A stretch of DNA of 51,691 nt from Candidatus Dactylopiibacterium sp. (lineage in GTDB: Bacteria > Pseudomonadota > Gammaproteobacteria > Burkholderiales > Rhodocyclaceae): NCBI GenBank assembly GCA_031119555.1, contig JAVHXQ010000025.1, forward strand, positions 1 through 51,691, in the 5' to 3' direction. This document shows, in pieces, positions 1 to 9,931 of this stretch. The position numbers and the translations under genes were made by a program. The notes below the pieces were generated by a model. That model had not been told where the DNA came from. It saw only the letters and a list, made by a program, of their open reading frames with translations, and searched no databases. The stretch's first letter is position 1; every line of letters begins with the position of its first letter.

Positions 1-57
1 GCCCTGGCGGGCGCGGCGCATCCCCACGCCGGCACGGCCCTGTCCCGGCCCGACTGA
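1..57 (+). CDS. Possible C-terminal end of an unidentified gene (partial)
   Basis: From the first base an open frame runs 18 codons and ends with TGA at 55-57; the last residues read TALSRPD. It could be the tail of a gene entering from the left. It is too short to recognise, and such a frame is expected by chance in DNA this GC-rich. Nothing gene-like is seen from 58 to 187. Confidence 0.2.
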   Translation, partial: ALAGAAHPHAGTALSRPD

Positions 58-187
58 ACAGACCGCCCGGGCGGCAGCGGCGTCGCGCCCGGCGTCTCGC
101 AGGCGCGCCATGACATGGCCCGGATTCTGCCCGGACCGCCCGCGCACGCCGGCGCGCGGCATGCGCGCGGCATGCACACCGGAGGTC

Positions 188-907
188 TCAGACCAGGATC
201 GCGCCGGCCTCGATCATGCGCCCGCTGCGCAGGCGGATGCTGCGCTGACAGGCCGCCGCGAGATCGTCGTCGTGCGTCACGAGGATCAGCGTGGTGCCCG
301 CCTCGCGGTTGAGTTCAAACATCAGGTCGATGATGTGCTGACCGGTTTGCGCGTCGAGGTTGCCGGTGGGCTCGTCGGCAAGCAGCAGCGCGGGCTGCAT
401 CGCGAAGGCGCGCGCCAGCGCCACGCGTTGCTGCTCACCGCCGGAGAGATGGCGCGGGTAATGCGCGGCGCGCGCCGACAGACCCACGCGCTCCAGCCAC
501 TGCCGCGCCAGCGCCAGCGCCTGCGCGCCCGCCCGGCCCGCCAGTTCCAGCGGCATCATGACGTTCTCCAGCGCGGTGAGCGCCGGCAGCAACTGGAAGG
601 ACTGGAACACGAAACCCACGTTCTCGCCGCGCAACGCGGCGCGGCCGTCTTCGTCGAGCGCGTAGAGATCCTGCCCGCGCAACAACACCTTGCCCGAGCT
701 GGGAACATCCAGACCCGCGAGCAGTCCGAGCAGCGTCGACTTGCCCGAGCCCGAGGCGCCCACGATCGCGAGCGTCTCCGCCGCCTCGACGGAAAAGCCG
801 ATTTCATGCAGGATTTCCAGCTTGCCGCCGTCGGCCAGCGCGACGGTCTTGCCAAGATCCTGCACTTCCAGCACAACTTCCGGGCCCGTAGGCATGATGC
901 GATTCAT
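188..907 (-). CDS. ybbA: ABC transporter ATP-binding protein, LolD/YbbA type
   Basis: 239-residue ATPase of the MacB/LolD/YbbA family, which powers lipoprotein- or envelope-related ABC exporters. Walker A is GASGSGKST, the signature is [14 protein letters not shown], Walker B is [12 protein letters not shown], and the H-loop is VTHDDD. I chose the ATG at 907 because AGGATC precedes it by a few bases; a second ATG at 895 has no visible ribosome site. The start overlaps the start of divergent tesA, the same neighbour pairing as E. coli ybbA/tesA. E. coli has a permease (ybbP) directly behind ybbA, but here no membrane gene follows in the 187 bases available. The family call is firm; the transported substrate is not known. 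Confidence 0.88.
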   Translation of the reverse strand: MNRIMPTGPEVVLEVQDLGKTVALADGGKLEILHEIGFSVEAAETLAIVGASGSGKSTLLGLLAGLDVPSSGKVLLRGQDLYALDEDGRAALRGENVGFVFQSFQLLPALTALENVMMPLELAGRAGAQALALARQWLERVGLSARAAHYPRHLSGGEQQRVALARAFAMQPALLLADEPTGNLDAQTGQHIIDLMFELNREAGTTLILVTHDDDLAAACQRSIRLRSGRMIEAGAILV

Positions 908-1502
908 AGTGATCCTGTTAGCAGTGTTTTCCGCCCAGCTCGCGCACGCCGCGAGCATTCTGGTGTGGGGGGATTCCCTCTCCGCCGGCTACGGCATCCC
1001 GCAGGAAAAAGCCTGGCCCAGCCTGCTCGGCAAGCGCCTCGCCGCAGAAGGCTATCGGCATAACGTCAGCAATGCCAGCATCAGCGGAGAAACCTCCGCC
1101 GGCGGTCTCGCGCGGCTGCCCGAAGCCCTCGCCCGCACCAAGCCCAGCGTGGTCATCATCGAACTGGGCGCCAACGATGGCCTGCGCGGCCTCTCGCTCG
1201 ATGCCATGCGCAACAACCTCGATGCCATGGTCAAACTCTCGAGCAATGCCGGCGCGCGCGTGCTGCTCGTCGGCATGCGCATGCCGCCGAACTTCGGCCC
1301 GGTGTATACGCAAAAGTTCCAGCAGACCTACGCCGACCTCGCGAAGCAGCATCGCGTCGCGCTCGTGCCGTTCATGATGGAAGGATTCGCCGAGCGCGGC
1401 AGCTATTTCCAGGCAGACCACGTGCATCCCACGGTCGAGGCGCAGCCGCTGATCCTCGCCAACATCTGGCCCGCGCTGCGCCCCCTGCTGGGAACGCGTT
1501 GA
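894..1502 (+). CDS. tesA: Arylesterase / multifunctional acyl-CoA thioesterase I (GDSL family)
   Basis: 202 residues with an N-terminal signal peptide ([19 protein letters not shown]), so a periplasmic lipase/esterase that hydrolyses acyl thioesters and esters. The SGNH-hydrolase blocks are in order: WGDSLSAGYG with the nucleophilic Ser, a central Gly block, GANDGLRG with the oxyanion-hole Asn, and DHVHPT with the catalytic Asp and His near the C terminus. Length matches E. coli TesA. Two adjacent ATGs (894, 897) are possible starts; both lie inside the 5' end of the divergent ABC ATPase gene. It ends only 4 bases before the converging DUF4124 gene. Confidence 0.9.
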   Translation: MMRFIVILLAVFSAQLAHAASILVWGDSLSAGYGIPQEKAWPSLLGKRLAAEGYRHNVSNASISGETSAGGLARLPEALARTKPSVVIIELGANDGLRGLSLDAMRNNLDAMVKLSSNAGARVLLVGMRMPPNFGPVYTQKFQQTYADLAKQHRVALVPFMMEGFAERGSYFQADHVHPTVEAQPLILANIWPALRPLLGTR

Positions 1503-1506
1503 GGTC

Positions 1507-2064
1507 TCACTCCACCGCGTCGCCGCGCGCCTTGCCGGCGGGAGGCCGAGGCCGCGCCGCCTCGCGCACGGGTTTCTGGCCGTTCGCGGGCTTCGCGGGC
1601 GGCTCGGCCTGCGGCGGACGCGGCCGGATGGGCGGACGGCTCCAGCCCGGCACGGGAACATAGACGGTGCCGGGCACGCCATTGAGCCGCGCATCCGCTT
1701 CTTCCTCGCACTGGCTGCCCCGACTGGCCAGACACTGCTCGATCAGGCGCGCCCGCTCCGCCGCGCGCGCATCGACCGCAGCCGGGGCGCTGATCGCCGC
1801 CGGCGCGGGCGGCGCGGCAGGTACGGGCGGTGCGGGGATGGTCGCGGGTGCGGCCGGGGGTGCCACGGGCGCGGGCGGAGCCTGGAAGGCCGGCATCACG
1901 GTCACGCCGCCCGAGATCGGCTGCGCCTTCACGCCCTTGGGTGGCTTGTCGCCGTACTGGACGCTGCCGTCCGCATCCACCCATTTGTATACCTGGGCCA
2001 GCGCCGGCAGGCTGGAGCCCAGCAGCGCCAGCACCAGCAGGCCCCGTATCGAACTGCGTATCAT
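1507..2064 (-). CDS. DUF4124-domain protein, secreted, proline/alanine-rich
   Basis: 185 residues. A signal peptide ends at SSLPALA, followed at once by QVYKWVDADGSVQYGDKPP, the short beta-rich DUF4124 repeat that is very common in beta- and gammaproteobacterial envelope proteins. After it comes a long Pro/Ala linker (about residues 60-100), a Cys-containing helical stretch (LIEQCLASRGSQCEEEADA) and a second Pro/Arg-rich tail. The ATG at 2064 fits the signal peptide; the open frame continues upstream without one. Function of the domain is unknown; a periplasmic location is inferred. Confidence 0.75.
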   Translation of the reverse strand: MIRSSIRGLLVLALLGSSLPALAQVYKWVDADGSVQYGDKPPKGVKAQPISGGVTVMPAFQAPPAPVAPPAAPATIPAPPVPAAPPAPAAISAPAAVDARAAERARLIEQCLASRGSQCEEEADARLNGVPGTVYVPVPGWSRPPIRPRPPQAEPPAKPANGQKPVREAARPRPPAGKARGDAVE

Positions 2065-2229
2065 GATCCGTCTCCGTCGCCCTGCAAGGCTCCGCCATGC
2101 GTCGGTACGCCCCGCAGAATCCGTGCTCGGCGCGAATGCGTCAATGTTTGTGCGACGACAGGCACGCCGCGCGCCAGTTGGCCTATCGTGAGCCCCTCCC
2201 CGCCCCGACGTTTCAATCAAGGAATCCAG

Positions 2230-2739
2230 ATGAGCAAAGCCGGCCGTCGCGCCCACCGCCAGAACCGTGTCCGCAACCGCCTCGACAACTACAGCCGGCG
2301 CCAGCCCGCGCGCGCGCTCGCCGCCGTGCTGGGCGTACCGATGCTGGTGTGCCTGCTCGCCGCGATCAGCCGCCCCCACTACGGCCTGAGCCTGTGGTTC
2401 CTGAGTTCGCTGCTGCTGATCGTGTTCGTGCTGTTCTCGTCGCTGACGGTCGATGTGACGGGCACGCGGCTGGCATGGCGGTTCGGGCCGGGCCTGATCC
2501 GCAAGGACGTCGCCCTCGCCGACGTCGCCAGCGCCACCATCATCCGCACGCGCCTGAGCGACGGGCTGGGCATCCATTACACGCGGCACGGCTGGTTCTA
2601 CAGCGTGTCGGGGCGCGACGCGGTGGCCGTGGTGCTGCGCGATGGCAGCAGCTTCGCGCTGGGCACCAACGACCCGGTGGGCCTCTGGGAAGCCATCCAG
2701 CAGCGCATTGCCCCGCCGCCGGCCACCGCGCAGGCCTGA
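2230..2739 (+). CDS. Hypothetical membrane protein with PH-like domain
   Basis: 169 residues. After a basic N terminus (residues 1-22) two hydrophobic segments follow (about 36-50 and 57-73), then a soluble beta-rich region (VDVTGTRLAWRFGPGLIRK, ending in DPVGLWEAIQQ). This resembles the small bacterial PH-like proteins in which two membrane helices precede a PH fold. I place the start at the ATG at 2230, preceded by AAGGAATCC; upstream in-frame codons lack a ribosome site. Convergent with the ParA-like gene. No function can be assigned. Confidence 0.65.
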   Translation: MSKAGRRAHRQNRVRNRLDNYSRRQPARALAAVLGVPMLVCLLAAISRPHYGLSLWFLSSLLLIVFVLFSSLTVDVTGTRLAWRFGPGLIRKDVALADVASATIIRTRLSDGLGIHYTRHGWFYSVSGRDAVAVVLRDGSSFALGTNDPVGLWEAIQQRIAPPPATAQA

Positions 2740-2780
2740 AGGCCGGCGCGCCGCGCGCCCGCCGGGCGGGGCACGCCCGT

Positions 2781-3437
2781 TCAGTCGAGGCCGGGCGGCA
2801 GCGGCTCGATCGCGAGCCAGGCATCGATGCTGGCCCATTGTTCAAGATCGGCCGCCACGCGCGAGGGGGTGACGTCGAACAGCGTGAGCCCCTGTGCCGC
2901 GAGGTGCACGTAGTTCTGGGTGTTGCGCAGCCGCCCGACCAGGGGCAGCCCGGTGGTCTCGATGTAGCGCTCGAACTCGTCGGAGGCGCGGCTGCGTTCG
3001 TTCATGCGCATGCCGACGAGACCCACGTCCAGCCCGCGCGCGGCCTTCATGCCCGCAAGCTCCTCGAAGAAGGCCTGCGTGGCGAAGATGTCGAACACCG
3101 AGGGCTGCACGGGCACCAGCACGCGCTGGGCGAGCTTGAGCGCTTCCTTGAGACGATCGCCGTGCAGTCCGGCCGGGGAGTCCAGCACCGCGTGCGTGGT
3201 GCCGCGCGGCGCCTTCAGGCGCTTGCCGTCGGCGGCTTCCCAGGCTTCGATGCGGGGCAGTTCGGGCGGTCGGCGCTCGATCCAGAAGCGCGAGGACTGC
3301 TGGCGGTCGATGTCGCCCAGCATGACGCGCGACACGCCGCCGGCCTCGCCTTTCCAGGCCAGCAGGCCGGCCAGGTTGGTGGCGAGCGTGCTCTTGCCCG
3401 AGCCGCCCTTGGGATTCGCTACGAGATAGACTTGCAT
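2781..3437 (-). CDS. ParA/MinD-family ATPase (orphan)
   Basis: 218 residues, deviant Walker A family. The N terminus NPKGGSGKSTLATNLAGLLA carries the deviant Walker A motif with both lysines; Walker A' is VMLGDIDRQQSS and Walker B is AVLDSPAG, where Ser follows the Asp. The later RLRNTQNYVHLAAQGLTLFD segment is typical of ParA-like proteins. No parB, parS, minCE or plasmid gene is adjacent; the gene lies 131 bases behind cysS on the same strand. A role in positioning a chromosomal or polar cargo is possible but is inference from the family only. Confidence 0.8.
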   Translation of the reverse strand: MQVYLVANPKGGSGKSTLATNLAGLLAWKGEAGGVSRVMLGDIDRQQSSRFWIERRPPELPRIEAWEAADGKRLKAPRGTTHAVLDSPAGLHGDRLKEALKLAQRVLVPVQPSVFDIFATQAFFEELAGMKAARGLDVGLVGMRMNERSRASDEFERYIETTGLPLVGRLRNTQNYVHLAAQGLTLFDVTPSRVAADLEQWASIDAWLAIEPLPPGLD

Positions 3438-3568
3438 GCGCTCCGCTCCCTTTCCTTGAAACCGCCGGCCGCGGGAAACCTCGCGCCCGCTGCCACCTCT
3501 GCGCCAGGCCGCAGCCGGGCGCCTCGTCTTGCTGCGCGCGCGCCCGGCGGACGGACGCGCCGCCAGGT

Positions 3569-4957
<1,389 letters not shown>

Positions 4958-5174
4958 TGTTCGAACTGGAGGGATAACGGGGGGATCGCGTCATTCGTGC
5001 GACGAAAGCGACAGGCTCGCCGCACACGGCGGCCTCGCGCGAGGATCTCAAGTAGAATCCTGCCCGTTTGCCGCGCAGACCGACCCGGACAGGCCGACTC
5101 TACCATATGTTCGGCGTCGCTTCCGGCGCGCCCGGCGTGCGCCATCCGCGCCCAACCGACCCTGGAGTATCCGC

Positions 5175-5780
5175 ATGAACACCCGCCCGCACACACGCTT
5201 TTGCCTGCGTCGTCACCTGCTTGCCCTGGCCTGCGCGCTCGCCGCCTGCCTCGCCCTGCCCGCCCTCGCCCAGGACGCCGCCCCGCGCGTGCGCGTGACG
5301 ACCAGCCTCGGCGCGATCACGCTGGTGCTCGACCCCGCGCGCGCGCCCGAAACCGTCGCCAACTTCCTCAAGTACGCGCAAGACAAGCACTATGACGGCA
5401 CCGTGTTTCACCGCGTGATCCGCGACTTCATGATCCAGGGCGGCGGCTTCACCGCCGACATGGCGCAGAAGCCGACGCGCGCACCGATCCGCAACGAGGC
5501 CCGCAATGGCCTCAAGAACACGCGCGGCACGATCGCCATGGCCCGCACGGGCGCGCCGCACTCGGCCACCGCGCAGTTCTTCATCAACACCGTCGACAAC
5601 GACTTCCTCGACTACCCCGGCCAGGACGGCTGGGGCTATTGCGTCTTCGGCCGGGTAGAATCCGGCATGGACGTCGTAGACAAGATCCGCGCCGTCGCCA
5701 CGCGCAGCGAAGGCATGATGCGCGACGTGCCCGCCACGCCGGTCGTGATCCAGAGCGTGAGCGTGCTGCCCGCGCGCTGA
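5175..5780 (+). CDS. ppiA: Periplasmic peptidyl-prolyl cis-trans isomerase (cyclophilin)
   Basis: 201 residues: a signal peptide of about 33 residues ending ALPALAQ, then a cyclophilin domain. Visible family motifs are [15 protein letters not shown] with the catalytic Arg, the [11 protein letters not shown] core, and WGYCVFGRV near the end. It accelerates proline isomerisation during folding of exported proteins. The start at 5175 follows CTGGAG and gives the complete signal peptide. It is followed 74 bases later by the cytoplasmic paralogue ppiB. Confidence 0.93.
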   Translation: MNTRPHTRFCLRRHLLALACALAACLALPALAQDAAPRVRVTTSLGAITLVLDPARAPETVANFLKYAQDKHYDGTVFHRVIRDFMIQGGGFTADMAQKPTRAPIRNEARNGLKNTRGTIAMARTGAPHSATAQFFINTVDNDFLDYPGQDGWGYCVFGRVESGMDVVDKIRAVATRSEGMMRDVPATPVVIQSVSVLPAR

Positions 5781-5854
5781 CCCCCGTTCCCGTTTGCCGT
5801 TTCCCTTTTCAGCCCCGGGCGCCCTCCCTGGCGCCCCCTTCCGGAGAATCCCAG

Positions 5855-6346
5855 ATGATCAAGCTTCACACCAGCCACGGCGTCATCACGCTCGAGCTCG
5901 ACGCCGAAAAGGCGCCCGAAACCGTCAGGAACTTCATCGCCTACGTCGAAGCCGGCCACTATGACGGCACCATTTTCCACCGCGTCATCAAGGACTTCAT
6001 GATCCAGGGCGGCGGCATGCTGCCCGACATGAGCCAGAAGGAAACCCAGGCCGCGATCAAGAACGAAGCCAACAACGGCCTCAAGAACGACCGCGGCACG
6101 ATCGCCATGGCGCGCACTTCGGACCCGCATTCGGCCACCGCGCAGTTCTTCATCAACACCGTGGACAACGACTTCCTCAACTTCCGCGCCGAAAACACGC
6201 AAGGCTGGGGCTACGCCGTATTCGGCAAGGTCGTCGAGGGCCTGGAAGTGGTCGACAAGATCCGCGCCGTCAAGACCGGCCGCAGCGGCTATCACTCCGA
6301 CGTGCCGCTGGAAGCGGTGGTCATCACCAAGGCCGAAGTGGTCTGA
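5855..6346 (+). CDS. ppiB: Cytoplasmic peptidyl-prolyl cis-trans isomerase B (cyclophilin)
   Basis: 163 residues, no signal peptide: the protein starts directly with [16 protein letters not shown], the first strand of the cyclophilin barrel. [34 protein letters not shown] and WGYAVFGKV match PpiB of E. coli. The ATG at 5855 is preceded by CCGGAGAATC. High similarity to the upstream ppiA through the catalytic core suggests a tandem duplication with retargeting; in-line order with lpxH suggests one transcript. Confidence 0.95.
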   Translation: MIKLHTSHGVITLELDAEKAPETVRNFIAYVEAGHYDGTIFHRVIKDFMIQGGGMLPDMSQKETQAAIKNEANNGLKNDRGTIAMARTSDPHSATAQFFINTVDNDFLNFRAENTQGWGYAVFGKVVEGLEVVDKIRAVKTGRSGYHSDVPLEAVVITKAEVV

Positions 6347-6408
6347 CCCTCCAGCCCACGCGTGACGCAGGCCTCGGCGCCGGCGTCACGCCGCCGGGAA
6401 CCGCGCCC

Positions 6409-7128
6409 TTGATCCTCTTCATCTCGGACCTGCATCTGCAGCCCTCCGCGCCAGCGACTACCCGCGCTTTCCTGGCGTTTCTCGCCGGGCCGGCGCGCCG
6501 GGCCAGCGCACTGTGGATCCTGGGCGACCTGTTCGAATTCTGGGTCGGCGACGATGATCTGGGCGACCCCTTTCACGCAGACATCGCCGACGCCCTGGCG
6601 GCCTTGGGCCACGCGGGCGTGGCCGTGCACATCGTGCCCGGCAACCGCGACTTCCTGCTCGGCGCGGGCTTCGCGGCACGCACCGGCGCACGCATCGAGA
6701 ACGAGCCCGTACTGCTGACGGTAGGCACGCACCGGCTGGTGCTCGTGCATGGCGACGCCGAGTGTCTCGACGACGCCGATTATCAGCGCTATCGCCGCCG
6801 CATCCGTTCGCCCCTGAGCCGCTTCGTGCTGCGACACCTGCCGCTTTGCGCGCGCCGCGCGCTGGCACGCCGCATCCGCCGCCGCAGCGCCGCGCGTGGC
6901 GAAGGCTACGCCCGCACGGCCGATCTGGACGCCGGGGCCATCGCGTCGCTGTTCCGCGATTTCGATGCGGACTGGATGATCCATGGCCACACGCACCGCC
7001 CCGCCCTGCACCCACATGCGGTGGACGGCCGCGAGCGGCTGCGCTGGGTGCTGGCCGACTGGCACGACACCGCCACCTGGCTGGAAGTGGAGCCGGACGG
7101 GGTCACCGCGCGCGAGGGCGCCGGCTGA
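6409..7128 (+). CDS. lpxH: UDP-2,3-diacylglucosamine diphosphatase
   Basis: 239-residue calcineurin-like metallophosphoesterase that hydrolyses UDP-2,3-diacylglucosamine to lipid X in lipid A synthesis at the inner membrane. The metal-binding motifs appear in order: SDLHL, GDLFEFWVGDD, PGNRDF, VLVHGD and HGHTHRP. The start is the TTG at 6409, giving ILFISDLHL at the very N terminus as in the family; no closer ATG gives a complete first strand. It lies 62 bases after ppiB. Confidence 0.93.
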   Translation: MILFISDLHLQPSAPATTRAFLAFLAGPARRASALWILGDLFEFWVGDDDLGDPFHADIADALAALGHAGVAVHIVPGNRDFLLGAGFAARTGARIENEPVLLTVGTHRLVLVHGDAECLDDADYQRYRRRIRSPLSRFVLRHLPLCARRALARRIRRRSAARGEGYARTADLDAGAIASLFRDFDADWMIHGHTHRPALHPHAVDGRERLRWVLADWHDTATWLEVEPDGVTAREGAG

Positions 7129-7149
7129 CGCCAAGCCTGCTCCATGAAA

Positions 7150-7178
7150 AACGCCGGCTTGCGCCGGCGTTCGCTTTT
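7150..7178. terminator. Bidirectional intrinsic terminator between lpxH and purF
   Basis: A 9-bp perfect stem (7150-7158 with 7163-7171) closes a TTGC loop. It is flanked by an A run on the left and a T-rich stretch on the right. The A run gives a U tract for minus-strand purF mRNA; the right side offers a weaker tract for lpxH mRNA. Confidence 0.85.
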
Positions 7179-7192
7179 CAGACCGCGACGCG

Positions 7193-8725
7193 TCAGACGC
7201 GCGCGGTGCCGTCCATCGCCGCGGGTTCGTCCTCGCTCTCATCGTCGGCCGACGCCGCTGTCGAAGCGATGCGACGGTCGTCCTCGATCTGGTCGAGATA
7301 CTCCGTGGTCACGTCACCCGTCACGTAGATGCCGTCGAAACAGGAACACTCGAAGCGCGGGACGGCCGGATTGAGGTCTCCCACGGCCTTCTTGAGATCT
7401 TCGAGATCCTGATAGATCAAGGCGTCGGCGCCGATCTCGGCCCCCACTTCGTCCGCGTTGCGGAAGGCCGCGATGAGTTCGCGCCGGCTCGGCATGTCGA
7501 TGCCGTAGACGTTGGCGTGTCGCACGGGCGGCGCGGCCGAGGCCATGAACACCTTGGTGGCGCCGGCTTCGCGGGCCATGCTGATGATCTCGCTGCTGGT
7601 GGTGCCACGCACGATGGAGTCATCCACGAGCAGCACGTTCTTGCCGACGAACTCCTGGTGCATCGCGTTGAGCTTCTGGCGCACGGATTTCCGGCGCACG
7701 GCCTGCCCCGGCATGATGAAGGTGCGGCCGATGTAGCGGTTCTTCACGAAGCCTTCGCGGTAGGGCACGCCCAGATGCAGTGCGAGCTCCATGGCCGAGG
7801 GGCGCGAGGAATCGGGAATCGGGATCACCACGTCGATCTTCAGATGGGCGTACTCGCGCTTGATTTTCTCGGCCAGATAGACGCCCATCTTCACGCGGCT
7901 TTCATAGACCGAGATGCCGTCGATGATCGAGTCGGGGCGCGCCAGATAAACGTACTCGAACATGCAGGGCGCGAAAGGCTTCGCCTCCGAGCACTGGCGC
8001 GTGGCGAGACGGCCTTCCTTGTCGACGAGCACCGCCTCGCCCGGGCCGATGTCGCGCACGGGCTTGAAGCCCAGCACGTCGAGCGCGACGGACTCCGAGG
8101 CCACCATGTATTCGGTGCCCTTCTCGGTTTCGTTCTTGCCGAGGATCAGCGGCCGGATGCCGGAGGGATCGCGGAAGGCAAGCAGGCCGTAGCCGGCGAT
8201 CATCACCACCGCCGCGTAGGCGCCCTTGGCACGCCGGTGCGTGCCGGCAACCGCCGTGAAAATGGTGTCCTCGTCGAGACGGAAGGCGCCGTTGGAGGCC
8301 ACCTGCAGCTCGTGCGCGAGCACGTTGAGCAGGACTTCCGAATCCGAATTGGTGTTCATGTGGCGCAGGTCGCCCAGATACATCTCGCGCTTGAGCGCCT
8401 CGGAATTCGTGAGGTTGCCGTTGTGCGCAAGCATCAGCCCGAAGGGCGAATTCACGTAGAAGGGCTGCGCCTCGGCCGAATTGAACGCCGACCCCGCCGT
8501 GGGATAGCGGCAGTGGCCGATGCCCCAGTTGCCGGCGAGGTTGCGCATGTTGCGGGTGCGGAACACTTCGCTGACGAGGCCGGAGCCCTTGTGCATGTGG
8601 AAGCGACCGTTTTCGGCGGTTGCGATGCCGGCGGCATCCTGGCCGCGATGCTGGAGCACCAGCAGACCGTCATAGAGCAGCTGGTTAACCGGGGTTTTGG
8701 CCATTACGCCGATGATTCCGCACAT
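7193..8725 (-). CDS. purF: Amidophosphoribosyltransferase
   Basis: 510 residues; makes 5-phosphoribosylamine from PRPP and glutamine, the committed step of purine synthesis. The N terminus MCGIIGVM exposes Cys2, the glutaminase nucleophile, after Met removal. The glutaminase domain continues with [10 protein letters not shown] and AHNGNLTN. The PRPP-binding loop is [14 protein letters not shown]. Length fits the E. coli type. It is the last gene of a run beginning at truA and lies 16 bases behind cvpA, the same cvpA-purF pairing as in many proteobacteria. Confidence 0.97.
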   Translation of the reverse strand: MCGIIGVMAKTPVNQLLYDGLLVLQHRGQDAAGIATAENGRFHMHKGSGLVSEVFRTRNMRNLAGNWGIGHCRYPTAGSAFNSAEAQPFYVNSPFGLMLAHNGNLTNSEALKREMYLGDLRHMNTNSDSEVLLNVLAHELQVASNGAFRLDEDTIFTAVAGTHRRAKGAYAAVVMIAGYGLLAFRDPSGIRPLILGKNETEKGTEYMVASESVALDVLGFKPVRDIGPGEAVLVDKEGRLATRQCSEAKPFAPCMFEYVYLARPDSIIDGISVYESRVKMGVYLAEKIKREYAHLKIDVVIPIPDSSRPSAMELALHLGVPYREGFVKNRYIGRTFIMPGQAVRRKSVRQKLNAMHQEFVGKNVLLVDDSIVRGTTSSEIISMAREAGATKVFMASAAPPVRHANVYGIDMPSRRELIAAFRNADEVGAEIGADALIYQDLEDLKKAVGDLNPAVPRFECSCFDGIYVTGDVTTEYLDQIEDDRRIASTAASADDESEDEPAAMDGTARV

Positions 8726-8741
8726 ACATCCTCGCCTGTAA

Positions 8742-9230
8742 TCAATACCTGATCCGCTCCGCCAGCTCCGGGGGAAGCCAGGGCTTCGCAGCCAACACCG
8801 CCATCACCAGCGGCGGCGCGAACACCGCCTCGCGCCACCAGGGTTTCTGCGGCAGATCCGAAAGGCCCGCGCCGGCCACGAACAGCACGGCCAGCAGCAG
8901 ACCTCTCAGAAAACCGAATCCCGCTCCGGCCAGCCTGTCGAAAAAGCTCAGACCGGAAATACTCAACAGACTTCGCAACAGGAAGCGCAGCACCGCCAGC
9001 ACCACCAGGACGACCACGAAGATCGCGGCGAATGCCAGCGGCCAGTGCAACCACGCCGTCTGTACCGCCACCGCCATCAACGGCGCGCCCAGCGGAGCCA
9101 GTTGCCAGGCCAGCCCCAGCGCCACGATCCAGCCCAGCGTGATGAAGATCTCGCTGAGCAGGCCGCGCCAGACGCCAAGCGCCACGCTGACGACCATGAG
9201 CGCCAGGAAGACCTGATCGAAAACCGTCAC
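8742..9230 (-). CDS. cvpA: CvpA family inner-membrane protein
   Basis: 162 residues with four hydrophobic segments: about 8-28, 32-50, 62-84 and 104-126. The start, [19 protein letters not shown], and the conserved Gly after the first helix ([11 protein letters not shown]) are typical of CvpA, needed for colicin V production in E. coli and linked to envelope stress tolerance. It overlaps dedD by 4 bases (ATGA) and precedes purF, the classical context. Confidence 0.92.
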   Translation of the reverse strand: MTVFDQVFLALMVVSVALGVWRGLLSEIFITLGWIVALGLAWQLAPLGAPLMAVAVQTAWLHWPLAFAAIFVVVLVVLAVLRFLLRSLLSISGLSFFDRLAGAGFGFLRGLLLAVLFVAGAGLSDLPQKPWWREAVFAPPLVMAVLAAKPWLPPELAERIRY

Positions 9231-9931
9231 TTGGCCGAGGCGAAAGCCGACAACCCGGCCTTGCGGAGCTTCTCGACCAGCTTGTCGGCCGCGGCCCTGT
9301 CGGCCACCGGCGCGGTACGCACGCGCGTGCGGCCGTCACCCATGTTTTCCAGATTCACCTTCACGCCGGCCGCCGCGGCCTTGGCGGCGGTTTCCCGCGC
9401 ATTCGCGGCGTCCTTGTACACGCCGAGCTGCACGTAGACCTGTCCGCCCGCCAAGGGTTTGGCGGCCGTGGCCGGAGCTTCGCCACGACCTTCCAGGATG
9501 TCGCGCGCGCGCTGCGCTTCGCGTTCGGGATGGCGGACGCTGCTCGACTGGCGCGAAGAGGCGCTGCTCGCGCTGGAACTCGCCGCGCGGGGCGCGGCCA
9601 CGACGGCCGGCGCGGACGGCACCGCGCTCGCGGAAGCCGCCGAGGCCATGTCGTCGGGAGAAGGCGGATCGATCTCGTCGGGCGCGTCGGCCGGCAAGGC
9701 GGGCGCGGCGGGGGGCGGAGCATTGCCCTTGATGAGCTGGGAAGCGAGGTTGTCTTCCTGGCTGGGGATGCGGATCGAAAGCTCGTTGCCACCCGGGCGC
9801 GGCTCGCTGTCCATCACCATCGGCAGCACGATGGCCGCGACGAGTACCAGCGCGAGCGCGCCTACGAGGCGCCGCCGGGCACGTTTCTTGAGGTCGGTCT
9901 GGACGTCGTTTTCTGCGGGCATTGCACTCAC
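9227..9931 (-). CDS. dedD: SPOR-domain protein, DedD-like
   Basis: 234 residues. A short cytoplasmic N terminus with basic residues precedes one membrane helix (about 23-41, LVGALALVLVAAIVLPMVM). A low-complexity Ala/Ser/Pro linker follows, then a C-terminal SPOR domain (YVQLGVYKDAANARETAAKA onward) that binds denuded peptidoglycan at the septum. It overlaps folC by 4 bases at its start and cvpA by 4 at its end, which implies translational coupling. An internal ATG at 9922 is an alternative start. Confidence 0.88.
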   Translation of the reverse strand: MSAMPAENDVQTDLKKRARRRLVGALALVLVAAIVLPMVMDSEPRPGGNELSIRIPSQEDNLASQLIKGNAPPPAAPALPADAPDEIDPPSPDDMASAASASAVPSAPAVVAAPRAASSSASSASSRQSSSVRHPEREAQRARDILEGRGEAPATAAKPLAGGQVYVQLGVYKDAANARETAAKAAAAGVKVNLENMGDGRTRVRTAPVADRAAADKLVEKLRKAGLSAFASAK

